NCBI GenBank assembly: GCA_038319215.1
Contig: JBBQCZ010000050.1
Span: forward strand, 1 to 23,390
Reading direction: 5' to 3'
DNA length: 23,390 nucleotides
DNA from: Bact-19 sp038319215
GTDB lineage: Bacteria; Bacteroidota; Bacteroidia; Bacteroidales; ML635J-15
This document shows, piece by piece, positions 8,665 to 16,003 of this stretch. Within the stretch, counting starts at the first letter, position 1. Each line of letters starts with the position of its first letter. The notes beneath the pieces were generated by a model. That model did no database searches and was not told where the DNA came from. It saw nothing but the letters and a program-made list of their open reading frames with translations. A program made the translations under genes and the position numbers.

Positions 8665-8808
8665 TTGAAACCTGTCAACAAGACTGAGTATGAATTTCAA
8701 ACATTTTGTATTTGCTTTTTTTGTCAAATGAAACTTTATAATTATTTAATGTTCATTTTGTACAAATAGTTGATGTTTATGAATATTTTTGATTTAAAAT
8801 TTTGAACA

Positions 8809-10752
8809 ATGGGATATATTAAGTTCGATAAATTACAGTTGATAAATTTGGAGTATTCCTTGAGCAGAGAATTGCTTCGCACAAATCGCGCAGGAACTTA
8901 TGCAAATACAACTATTATAGGTTGCAATACCCAAAAACATCATGGGCTTTTGGTTTGTCCTATGGAGGATATTGATAACGATAATCATGTAATGTTATCT
9001 AGCTTAGATGTTTCCGTTATTCAGCACGATGCAACATTTAATTTCGGAGTAAGAAAATATCCGGGGAATAAATACGAACCTAAAGGACATAAATATGTTC
9101 GCGATTTCGAAATTGACACAATTCCAAAACTAACTTATAGAGTTGGTGGCGTGGTTTTACAAATGGAACGTATCTTAAGCGAAGACGATAGAGTTTTAAT
9201 CAGATATACATTAGTTGATGCGCACTCAGAGACAAAAATTAGATTTAAACCATTTCTCGCTTTTAGAAATGTACACAAACTAAGCAAGGCTAATTTATTC
9301 GTAAATACAAAATATACTTCTATCGAAAATGGTATCAAACTAAGAATGTACGATGGCTATAAGTCATTGTTTATGCAATTTAGTAAAGAACCAGAATATG
9401 TTCATGTGCCCGACTGGTACTATAATGTAGAATATCAAGAAGAGCAAAATCGCGGATGTGAATTTCAAGAGGATTTATATGTTCCGGGATTTTTTGAAAT
9501 GGACATGAAGAAAGGTGAAAGTATTGTATTTACTGCCGCACTTAAAGATATTGCGCCATCTACCATTGCCAAAAAATTTACTTCCGAACTAAAAAAACGT
9601 TCACCTAGAGAATCATATATTGATTGTCTTAAAAGTTCTGCTCAACAATTTATTTATAAAAGAAATGGCAAAACTGAGATTATTGCAGGATTTCCTTGGT
9701 TTGGTCGCTGGGGTAGAGATACTTTTATTGCTTTACCGGGATTAACTTTATATAATGGTGATGTAAAAACCTGTAAAGATGTTCTCGAAACAATGTCGGC
9801 AGAGCTTAAAGACGGGCTTTTTCCAAATTTAGGAACAAAAGAGTCAACTGTAATGAGTTCTGTTGATGCGCCTCTATGGTTTTTCTGGTCGCTGCAAGAA
9901 TATCTCAAATTTACTGGCGATAAAAAGCAATTATGGAAAGATTTCGGGGCAAAGATGAAGCATATTCTCGAAAACTATCGTAACGGAACTCACTACAATA
10001 TTAAAATGCATGATAACGGACTGATTTGGTCTGGCGATACTGGAAAGGCTCTAACTTGGATGGATGCAGTTGTTGGTGGAAAACCCGTTACTCCAAGACA
10101 TGGTTTTGATGTCGAAATAAATGCCTTGTGGTATAATGCTGTAATGTTTACAATTGAACTAGCTAAAGAAAATGGAGATAACGGTTTTGTAGATTATTGG
10201 GCAAATGTTCCAGAGATTACTCAACTTTCATTTATTGAAAAATTTTGCTGCGAAGATCGAAAATATCTTGCTGATTATGCAACTTATGATTACACAGATT
10301 GGACCGTTCGTCCAAATCAGATTTTTGCTTGCTCATTACCATATTCTCCAATATCAGATATAAAAAAGGAAAGAGTTCTCGAAACCGTTCGTAAAGCATT
10401 ACTTACTCCAAAAGGAATAAGGTCGCTTTGTCCTGATAATCCAAATTATATTGGCGTTTGCGAAGGAAATCAAGAACAACGTGATAGTGCATATCATCAA
10501 GGAACAGTTTGGCCTTGGTTGTTAGGGCATTTCTGTGATGCATATTTGCAGATACATGAAAAAAGCGGACTTGCACTTGTTGAAAAAATATTTAATTCTT
10601 TTGAAGAGGATATGACTGTACACGGAATAGGTTCGATATCTGAAATTTATGATGGAGATCCGCCTCATACGCCACGTGGAGCAATTTCGCAAGCATGGAG
10701 CGTGTCGGAATTAATACGAATTTATCATTTGATTCAGAGCTATAAAAAATAA
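8809..10752 (+). CDS. Glycogen debranching enzyme (amylo-alpha-1,6-glucosidase, GH133-type)
   Basis: The 647-residue protein has the two-part layout of prokaryotic debranching enzymes. An N-terminal beta-rich GDE_N-like domain (about 15-235) contains the THHGLL-like segment KHHGLLV. A C-terminal (alpha/alpha)6 domain (about 270-640) shows PWFGRWGRDTFIALPG with Asp304, IWSGDTGKALTWMDA with Asp419, PRHGFDVEINALWYNA and RDSAYHQGTVWPWLLGH around 558-574. It is expected to hydrolyse alpha-1,6 branch points of glycogen or related glucans. There is no signal peptide, so it acts in the cytoplasm. A GT4 synthase-like gene (17 bp gap) and a GH57 enzyme follow, a common Bacteroidota cluster for storage glucan metabolism. 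The domain assignment is firm; the catalytic role of the individual acids is inferred. Confidence 0.92.
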   Translation: MGYIKFDKLQLINLEYSLSRELLRTNRAGTYANTTIIGCNTQKHHGLLVCPMEDIDNDNHVMLSSLDVSVIQHDATFNFGVRKYPGNKYEPKGHKYVRDFEIDTIPKLTYRVGGVVLQMERILSEDDRVLIRYTLVDAHSETKIRFKPFLAFRNVHKLSKANLFVNTKYTSIENGIKLRMYDGYKSLFMQFSKEPEYVHVPDWYYNVEYQEEQNRGCEFQEDLYVPGFFEMDMKKGESIVFTAALKDIAPSTIAKKFTSELKKRSPRESYIDCLKSSAQQFIYKRNGKTEIIAGFPWFGRWGRDTFIALPGLTLYNGDVKTCKDVLETMSAELKDGLFPNLGTKESTVMSSVDAPLWFFWSLQEYLKFTGDKKQLWKDFGAKMKHILENYRNGTHYNIKMHDNGLIWSGDTGKALTWMDAVVGGKPVTPRHGFDVEINALWYNAVMFTIELAKENGDNGFVDYWANVPEITQLSFIEKFCCEDRKYLADYATYDYTDWTVRPNQIFACSLPYSPISDIKKERVLETVRKALLTPKGIRSLCPDNPNYIGVCEGNQEQRDSAYHQGTVWPWLLGHFCDAYLQIHEKSGLALVEKIFNSFEEDMTVHGIGSISEIYDGDPPHTPRGAISQAWSVSELIRIYHLIQSYKK

Positions 10753-10769
10753 TTGACAAAGACAAAAAT

Positions 10770-12053
10770 ATGAAAGTACTAATGTTCGGGTGGGAATTTC
10801 CACCACACATAACCGGAGGTCTTGGAACTGCTTGTTACGGTCTTACTAAGGGACTGTCACATTTTGGTACCGAAATTATTTTTGTTGTACCAAAAGCTTA
10901 TGGCGATGAGGATTTGACTCATATTCATTTGCAGGATGCCGGCGATGTGGTAATTACTGAAAAGAAAAACGAAGAGCATCAGTTCTGGGACAAATTCAAA
11001 TATTTTGAAGTTGGCTCTAATCTTATCCCATACATGGATCCTGAGGATTTTGCTAAAGTATTTGCTGGCAAGATATTCTCTCATACCGAGTTTAGCGAGC
11101 AGGTTTTTACAAGTAAATTTACTTTCTCTGGCAGCTACGGAACAAATTTATATCAAGAAGTTGCTAGATATGCTCTTATTGCTGCTTATATTGCTGCAAC
11201 AAACGAATTTGACGTTATTCATGCTCACGATTGGTTAACATATTCTGCAGGAATTGCAGCAAAAAATGTTTCTGGAAAACCGCTTGTTGTTCACATGCAT
11301 GCAACTGAATTTGACCGCAGTGGTGATAATGTAAATCAAAAAGTTTACGACATCGAACGGGCTGGTATGGAAGCTGCCGATAAAGTTATTGCAGTGAGCA
11401 ATCTTACTCGCAAAACCATTATCGAAAAATACGGAATTCATCCCGATAAAGTTGTTACTGTACACAATTCGGTTGAGCCTGTTTCTTTGCCCGAGGAGTT
11501 TAAATTAACAAAAGGCTTTAACGAAAAAATAGTTACTTTCTTAGGCCGTGTAACTTTTCAAAAAGGACCAGATTATTTTATCGAAGCTGCAAAGAAAGTT
11601 ATTGACCGCGATCCTAACGTGCGTTTTGTTATGGCAGGAAGCGGCGATATGCTCAACAAAATGATTAAGCGTGTAGCAAAATTGGGAATTGCAACCAAGT
11701 TCCACTTTGCTGGATTTTTAAAAGGACAAGAAGTTTACGAAATGTTCTCGATGAGCGATGTTTATGTGATGCCATCGGTGAGCGAGCCTTTCGGAATTTC
11801 GCCACTCGAAGCAATGATGTCCGATGTGCCGGTCATTATCTCAAAACAATCTGGAGTTTCAGAAGTATTGAGGCATGCTTTAAAAGTAGATTTTTGGGAC
11901 GTGGACGATTTAGCTGATGCAATTTATGGAATGTTGCATTACGAAGGCTTGTCGAAAATGTTTATTAAATATGGAAAACAAGAAGTCGAAAATCTTAGAT
12001 GGGAAAACTCGGCTTATAAAGTAAATGAGGTTTATAAATCACTCGTTGAGTGA
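10770..12053 (+). CDS. GT4-family glycosyltransferase, glycogen-synthase-like
   Basis: The 427-residue protein has the GT-B two-domain fold. The N-terminal half begins WEFPPHITGGLGT, with the GGLG glycine-rich loop at 16-19 seen in glycogen and starch synthases, and has IHAHDWLTY around 150-157. The C-terminal half has the nucleotide-sugar site: FLGRVTFQKGPDYFIEA, then PSVSEPFGISPLEAM with the EX7E motif at Glu339 and Glu347. It starts 17 bp after the debranching enzyme and is followed by a GH57 gene, which supports a role in making alpha-glucan (glycogen) from a nucleotide glucose. It resembles GT4 more than the classical GT5 GlgA in length. Donor and acceptor cannot be fixed from sequence alone. 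Confidence 0.87.
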   Translation: MKVLMFGWEFPPHITGGLGTACYGLTKGLSHFGTEIIFVVPKAYGDEDLTHIHLQDAGDVVITEKKNEEHQFWDKFKYFEVGSNLIPYMDPEDFAKVFAGKIFSHTEFSEQVFTSKFTFSGSYGTNLYQEVARYALIAAYIAATNEFDVIHAHDWLTYSAGIAAKNVSGKPLVVHMHATEFDRSGDNVNQKVYDIERAGMEAADKVIAVSNLTRKTIIEKYGIHPDKVVTVHNSVEPVSLPEEFKLTKGFNEKIVTFLGRVTFQKGPDYFIEAAKKVIDRDPNVRFVMAGSGDMLNKMIKRVAKLGIATKFHFAGFLKGQEVYEMFSMSDVYVMPSVSEPFGISPLEAMMSDVPVIISKQSGVSEVLRHALKVDFWDVDDLADAIYGMLHYEGLSKMFIKYGKQEVENLRWENSAYKVNEVYKSLVE

Positions 12054-12056
12054 ACT

Positions 12057-12140
12057 GTTGACTTCGGCTCCGCTCAGTCAACTGATATCCTTAATGACTG
12101 AGATCAGAGAATAAGGTGACTGAGCGGAGCCGAAGTCACC
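12057..12140. repeat. REP-like pair of inverted 26-bp hairpin units
   Basis: Two 26-bp units, at 12057-12082 and 12115-12140, are inverted copies of each other around a 32-base spacer. Each unit is also a hairpin by itself: GTTGACT...AGTCAAC in the first and GGTGACT...AGTCACC in the second, with 12-base GC-rich loops built on CGGCTCCG / CGGAGCCG. Where the stems differ (T versus G), the partner base in the same unit differs in the matching way, so the base pair is kept. The pair lies between the GT4 and GH57 genes and may act in mRNA processing or termination. Confidence 0.75.
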
Positions 12141-12171
12141 GATTTTTAAAATTTATTATTTTATAAAAATA

Positions 12172-13362
12172 ATGTTTATGCGTACAATTTGTTTTTACTT
12201 TCAGGTGCATCAACCGTTTAGGTTAAAAAGATACAGGTTTTTTGACATTGGTAATGATCATTATTATTACAATGACTTTGAAAACAAAACCATAATGCGC
12301 AAGGTGGCAGAGAAATGCTATTTGCCTACAAATCAAACTTTTCTTGATTTGATAAACGAATATGGCGACAATTTTAAAATTGCGTATTCAATTTCGGGTG
12401 TAGCAATTGATCAGTTCGAAATGTATGCGCCAGACGTATTGGAGAGTTTCAAAAAACTTGTTGCAACTGGTAAGGTCGAAATCTTATCAGAGACTTATTC
12501 GCACTCGCTTTCTGCTTTAAAAAGCCGTGAAGAATTTGAGCGTCAGGTGAAAATGCACCGCGATAAAGTAAAACAGGTTTTTGGTGTTGAACCAAAGGTA
12601 TTCCGTAATACCGAGCTTATTTATGCCGACTGGATTGGTGAATATGTTGCCGACATGGGATATAAGGGTATGATTACCGAAGGAGCAAAGCATATTCTTG
12701 GTTGGAAAAGCCCAAATTATCTATATTGTAACGCAATTAATCCTAAGCTTAAGATTTTACTTAAAAACTTTAAATTGTCTGACGATATCGCATTTAGATT
12801 CTCTAATCGTGATTGGGAAGATTTTCCACTTACTACCGAAAAGTTTGTTTCGTGGTTAAATGCGCTGGATCCAAAAGAAGAAATTGTAAATCTATTTATG
12901 GATTACGAAACTTTCGGTGAGCATCAGTGGGCAGAAACAGGAATTTTCGAGTTCCTTAAAGCCTTACCTAATGCAGTGTTTAAATATTCGAACTTTACAT
13001 TTTCTACACCTACAGAGATTGTCGAAAATCTAGATCCAGTTGGAGCAATTCATGTTCCACATCCTATTTCGTGGGCAGACGAAGAAAGAGATTTAACCGC
13101 CTGGCTAGGTAACGAACTGCAGGACGAAGCATTTAATAATCTCTATAAATTACACGACAGGGTTAAGGAACTTAACGATCCCGAAATTTGGAAAGACTTT
13201 CTTTATTTACAAACCTCCGACCATTTCTACTATATGTGTACAAAATGGTTCTCCGATGGTGATGTGCATAAGTACTTCAATCCCTACGAATCTCCTTACG
13301 AAGCATTTGTGAATTTTATGAATATTCTAAGCGATTTTATTATCAGATTGGAGAAAAAATAG
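12172..13362 (+). CDS. GH57-family glycoside hydrolase (alpha-amylase / glucanotransferase type)
   Basis: The 396-residue protein shows the GH57 conserved regions: FQVHQP (His13) as region I, GKVEILSETYSHSL (about 100-113) as region II, FRNTELIY with Glu148 in the nucleophile position as region III, and LFMDYETFGEHQ with Asp244 as the acid/base candidate in region IV. GH57 enzymes act on alpha-glucans in a (beta/alpha)7 barrel; here the role is probably cytoplasmic glycogen or maltodextrin processing beside the debranching enzyme and the GT4 enzyme. No signal peptide is seen. An in-frame ATG at 12178 is an equally possible start. The last 25 codons plus stop (13285-13362) belong to an 82-bp segment that recurs three more times in the window, which is very unusual for a housekeeping gene. 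Confidence 0.92.
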   Translation: MFMRTICFYFQVHQPFRLKRYRFFDIGNDHYYYNDFENKTIMRKVAEKCYLPTNQTFLDLINEYGDNFKIAYSISGVAIDQFEMYAPDVLESFKKLVATGKVEILSETYSHSLSALKSREEFERQVKMHRDKVKQVFGVEPKVFRNTELIYADWIGEYVADMGYKGMITEGAKHILGWKSPNYLYCNAINPKLKILLKNFKLSDDIAFRFSNRDWEDFPLTTEKFVSWLNALDPKEEIVNLFMDYETFGEHQWAETGIFEFLKALPNAVFKYSNFTFSTPTEIVENLDPVGAIHVPHPISWADEERDLTAWLGNELQDEAFNNLYKLHDRVKELNDPEIWKDFLYLQTSDHFYYMCTKWFSDGDVHKYFNPYESPYEAFVNFMNILSDFIIRLEKK

Positions 13363-13366
13363 TCAA

Positions 13367-13590
13367 GCAAAGGAAGTGATTTATTTTATGCGATTTGGTG
13401 TTAATGTTGCGGTGCTCTGCACCTTTAAGAGGTCTTCTTTAATTGGGTTTGACAAATGTTTCGGTGCTCTGCACCTCCACATTGTAAAAGTCAATATTTA
13501 TTTCCCCGTCAACAATCCATTATAACACAAGACAGGAATATCGTTTCCAGGTTCGTGAAGGTGCATACCGTCGCCACGGCAGTTTTTTCC
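13367..13590. repeat. S-X segment, copy 1 (between two cores)
   Basis: S (131 bp) contains two copies of the palindrome GGTGCTCTGCACC at 13411-13423 and 13463-13475. X (93 bp, from about 13498) ends with CCGT-CGCC-ACGG and a T-run. The same S-X segment lies at 22389-22612, and X alone at 22214-22306. From memory, the GGTGCAGAGCACC motif resembles short dispersed intergenic repeats of Bacteroidota; I could not verify this. A reading frame runs through X into the core but shows no recognisable domain. Confidence 0.8.
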
Positions 13591-13672
13591 TACGAATCTC
13601 CTTACGAAGCATTTGTGAATTTTATGAATATTCTAAGCGATTTTATTATCAGATTGGAGAAAAAATAGTCAA
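13591..13672 (+). pseudogene. Detached copy of the GH57 3' end (core 2)
   Basis: These 82 bases are identical to 13285-13366, the last 25 codons, stop and 4 following bases of the GH57 gene, placed exactly 306 bp downstream of it. X is on the left and Y on the right. The frame stays open upstream into X (from about 13456), so a 70-codon frame can be read, but it consists of unrelated X sequence fused to the GH57 tail and is unlikely to be a functional gene. Confidence 0.85.
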
Positions 13673-13728
13673 ATCTAGCTTGGCTTATTTTACTAGCACA
13701 GATTTACAGTTAGTATAAATATTTATTA

Positions 13729-13762
13729 AAACTTCATTTGGAAACAGATGGAGTTTTTTTTT
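13729..13762 (+). terminator. Rho-independent terminator in Y, copy 1
   Basis: AAACTTCATTTG (13729-13740), a GAAA tetraloop and CAGATGGAGTTT (13745-13756) form a 12-bp stem with two G-U pairs, and the T-run extends to 13762. It is probably the terminator of the GH57 transcript. It is conserved at 22751-22782, with a shorter T-run there. Confidence 0.85.
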
Positions 13763-14265
13763 ACTAAAAATTGCCTATTATCAAGTGTTTTGAACATAGC
13801 TGAAAGTTTAAGTACAAACTACAAATATCTGTAATAATTGAGATTATGTATAAATTCAGTAATGAGTGCTTCTTGTGTAACTATTTGAACATCTGTTGTT
13901 TAGAAAATGTGGTAAGCTTCTAGGGGGGGGTACGTATAAAAATAGACTCTTATGGTCATTACTATATGCGTTTATTTGAATTACTTAGTCTATATTTGTA
14001 AAAAGAGATTTTGATTGCTATTTAATGTGAAAACATTGAACAAGTTAATCGGGTAGTTAATATTGCATTGTAAAAAGAAGAAAGGAGGTATTAGGCAAAA
14101 AAGATTAGCATGATATGCTTTACGATTGTGTATTAACTTGTGTGATTGTAAAGTATAAGAACAACAAATTTTTAAGTGGTAAAAAAAGACAACACAGCCT
14201 CGTCAAAAAGATCTGTGTTGCCCGAAACGTTAAACCGAAGTTTATACTTCACAAAATTAACTAAA
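13763..14265 (+). promoter_or_regulatory. Leader-like region upstream of the lipoprotein gene
   Basis: No gene is seen here. TATATTTG at 13991-13998 matches the -7 promoter element, but no TTTG lies at the usual distance (the nearest, 13975-13978, is only 12 bases away). Further down are AAAGGAGGT at 14081-14089, an AGCAT-gat-ATGCT palindrome near 14107-14119, and the hairpin CAACACAG (14190-14197) / CTGTGTTG (14213-14220). All of these are kept in the second block copy. After the repeat ends at about 14236 a small GAAGT-ttat-ACTTC palindrome precedes the ATG at 14266. This probably is the promoter and 5' leader of the envelope cluster. Confidence 0.45.
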
Positions 14266-15321
14266 ATGAAAACAAAATGTTTAAAAAATGTTAGAAATTC
14301 TACAATTAGTAGTTTATTTGCAGGAATAGTGGTAATTATGGCTATGTTTTTATCTGTAGCATGTGAAAAAAATGAAACCTCTGTTGCAGACCAGCAGCAA
14401 ACGGTTCGTAAACCTCAACCAATTTCAGATATGGAAATAATGCAATATTTGCCAGAAGTTGTGGATGGGAGATTGGTGTTTAAGGATAGAGAAACATTTA
14501 ACAAGTATCGCCAGTGGATTTTCGAGAATCAAGGAACGCCAGAGAAGCTGTTTGAAATAAATCGTACATTAGGTTTTATTTCAATGCGTGAAATTTATGA
14601 AGAAGGCCTTGAAAGTTTGCTGGAATGCAATGAATCTTCAAATGATTTTGTTGTATCTCATAGAACAGTTTTTCATGCATCAGAAGTAGATGGTTCAATA
14701 ATTCAAGATTTACAAGCCCCAAATTTATTGTCATACATCACCAACGAGTTTGGAGTCTATCAAATTGGAGACAGAATAATTCGTGTAGCATATAATTATT
14801 ATTATGTTATTTCAAATTGTAATGTAAATTTATTGGCAGTAATTATTGATGCAAAGAGAGATGAAGTCGCTTGTGATAAAATTGCAGTATATTCTACTGA
14901 GAGAGAAGAAAAAACACAGTTCAATTATCGCACCGCGTATTTTAGTAATGCAAATAAGCGAATTGTTGCAAGATTGCATAGAACATTAACTGATGGGGAT
15001 TATGAATATGAGGCAGAAACAAATTCCCAGCAAAAGATTTTAACTGCTTGGCTTGGTCGTCAATTGAGTGGTGTTTGGGTCTACTGGCCGACAGGATATT
15101 ATATTTATAACAGCACATATTATCCTTCAGAGTCTGGAGGAACTTATGGCGGTGCGACATATCAAACGATTAAGGAGACATTTTGTCTTATTCCGGAAAG
15201 CCATTATACCAGCCCTTTAATAGATTTGAATTCTAGTTATATGCAGACAGATCATTATGGAAAGGATGGAACTGAAGAAAAACGAATTGAGTATTCCAAT
15301 TCGTTTTTAGGAGAGTATTAA
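14266..15321 (+). CDS. Predicted surface or periplasmic lipoprotein, unrecognised family
   Basis: The 351-residue protein starts with a lipoprotein signal: basic N-terminus, hydrophobic stretch from about residue 15, and the lipobox LSVAC with Cys33, followed by EKNE. The next part has PISDMEIMQYLPEV and VDGRLVFKDRETFNKY, a kind of N-terminal segment I associate with uncharacterised Bacteroidales lipoproteins. The C-terminal part is rich in Tyr, Ser and Gly. I do not recognise a catalytic motif. The start at 14266 is chosen because it gives a proper signal peptide; a GTG at 14176 is in frame, but its 30 codons run through the duplicated repeat and its hairpin. A 41-bp palindrome follows the stop, then five outer-membrane barrel genes, so an envelope role is likely. 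Confidence 0.75.
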   Translation: MKTKCLKNVRNSTISSLFAGIVVIMAMFLSVACEKNETSVADQQQTVRKPQPISDMEIMQYLPEVVDGRLVFKDRETFNKYRQWIFENQGTPEKLFEINRTLGFISMREIYEEGLESLLECNESSNDFVVSHRTVFHASEVDGSIIQDLQAPNLLSYITNEFGVYQIGDRIIRVAYNYYYVISNCNVNLLAVIIDAKRDEVACDKIAVYSTEREEKTQFNYRTAYFSNANKRIVARLHRTLTDGDYEYEAETNSQQKILTAWLGRQLSGVWVYWPTGYYIYNSTYYPSESGGTYGGATYQTIKETFCLIPESHYTSPLIDLNSSYMQTDHYGKDGTEEKRIEYSNSFLGEY

Positions 15322-15331
15322 CCCAAAAGTA

Positions 15332-15372
15332 AATTTGCAACTGTTTAGAAATTTTCTGAACAGTTGCAAATT
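15332..15372. repeat. 41-bp near-perfect palindrome after the lipoprotein gene
   Basis: The arms AATTTGCAACTGTT (15332-15345) and AACAGTTGCAAATT (15359-15372) pair perfectly over 14 bp around a 13-base centre that can itself pair in part (AGAAATTTTCT). It lies 11 bases after the lipoprotein stop and 17 bases before the first barrel gene. There is no T-run after it, so it may be an mRNA-stabilising or attenuating hairpin, or a protein-binding site, rather than a classical terminator. Confidence 0.75.
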
Positions 15373-15388
15373 AAATAATATTCACTTT

Positions 15389-16003
15389 ATGAAAGAAAAA
15401 TTTGCGTTTGGATGTTTTTTGGTTGTTTTAGCATTAGTAACTAATTTCTTGAATGCACAAACCGATTCAAAACGAGTTGAATTAAATTATAAATGTAGTG
15501 TTTCAGCACAACTTAATCCAGCTTACAGTAATGTTGAGGAATGGCTCTGGCATGGGGACAATGTCAAAAGGCGCGTATATTCTTTTAGATTCGGATATCG
15601 TGTAAATACAAATTTTTCTTTTGGACCAGAGTTCTCTGGTTGGGATAGAAGAGTGTTTTTTCAAGACACACTTTTGCTGAAACATTCTAGTAATATGTAT
15701 TTTGGAGGATTTGCAAGATATTCTATTCAAAAACTTCATATTATTAAACCATTTGTAGAGTCTAGTTTGTTTTATAATTATACATGGGCAAGCACTGTTT
15801 ATCCCTGGTTACACGGTGGAGCGTATTATCGGACATTTCATAGGTTTGGCGTTTATGTCGCTCCAGGAATAAGTATCTGCATTTTAAAAAATAGAATCAA
15901 TCTCGATCTTATGTACAAATTTTCAAACTTGGATATGACCAATTATAAAAAAATGGTGTTTTCATGGCGTATAACTTATAATTTTAATGTTAAGGGATGC
16001 TGA
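15389..16003 (+). CDS. Small outer-membrane beta-barrel protein A1
   Basis: The 204-residue protein has a cleavable signal peptide (hydrophobic stretch ending LNAQ, cut before about residue 24) and a body of short alternating aromatic/polar strands ending in an aromatic-rich strand, as in 8-stranded outer-membrane barrels. Shared family marks are FSFGPEFSG, FGGFARYS, IKPFVE, YVAPGIS, LKNRINLDLMYKFSN and a final WRITYNFN. It is the first of five paralogues in tandem. The start at 15389 gives the signal peptide; an upstream in-frame ATG at 15335 would lie inside a 41-bp palindrome. Its stop overlaps the start of B1 by 7 bases. Function is unknown; this is a porin-like or adhesion-type barrel with no ligand evident. 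Confidence 0.8.
   Translation: MKEKFAFGCFLVVLALVTNFLNAQTDSKRVELNYKCSVSAQLNPAYSNVEEWLWHGDNVKRRVYSFRFGYRVNTNFSFGPEFSGWDRRVFFQDTLLLKHSSNMYFGGFARYSIQKLHIIKPFVESSLFYNYTWASTVYPWLHGGAYYRTFHRFGVYVAPGISICILKNRINLDLMYKFSNLDMTNYKKMVFSWRITYNFNVKGC

Larger units (their letters stand above)
13285..14236 (+). repeat. Long direct repeat, copy 1 (core-S-X-core-Y)
   Basis: This block of about 952 bp is repeated at 22307-23260 in the same orientation with scattered substitutions and small indels. Its order is core (13285-13366, the 3' end of GH57), S (13367-13497), X (13498-13590), core again (13591-13672) and Y (13673 to about 14236). The similarity stops abruptly on both sides: on the left at the tac codon for Tyr372 of GH57, on the right just after a CAACACAG/CTGTGTTG hairpin (14190-14220). 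Y holds a terminator, a TATATTTG box and an AAAGGAGGT sequence. One difference between copies is a run of 8 G at 13923-13930, which reads gggtggag in copy 2. Confidence 0.92.

Noticed and set aside
13456..13668. 70-codon frame (and similar ones at 22187-22384 and 22478-22693) as real small genes
   Set aside because: They are fusions of repeat X with the GH57 tail. X shows amino-acid-changing differences between copies and no recognisable domain or translation signal.
13285..13672. Diversity-generating retroelement (template and variable repeat at a gene's 3' end)
   Set aside because: Core copies differ at one to a few bases with no adenine-specific pattern, and no reverse transcriptase or accessory gene is visible.
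14190..14220. CAACACAG/CTGTGTTG hairpin as a terminator
   Set aside because: No T-run follows, and the 15-base loop is long; a leader structure is more likely.
14176..14265. GTG start giving a 381-residue lipoprotein
   Set aside because: The extra 30 codons run through the duplicated hairpin and would put the signal peptide far from the N-terminus; the ATG at 14266 gives a normal lipoprotein signal.
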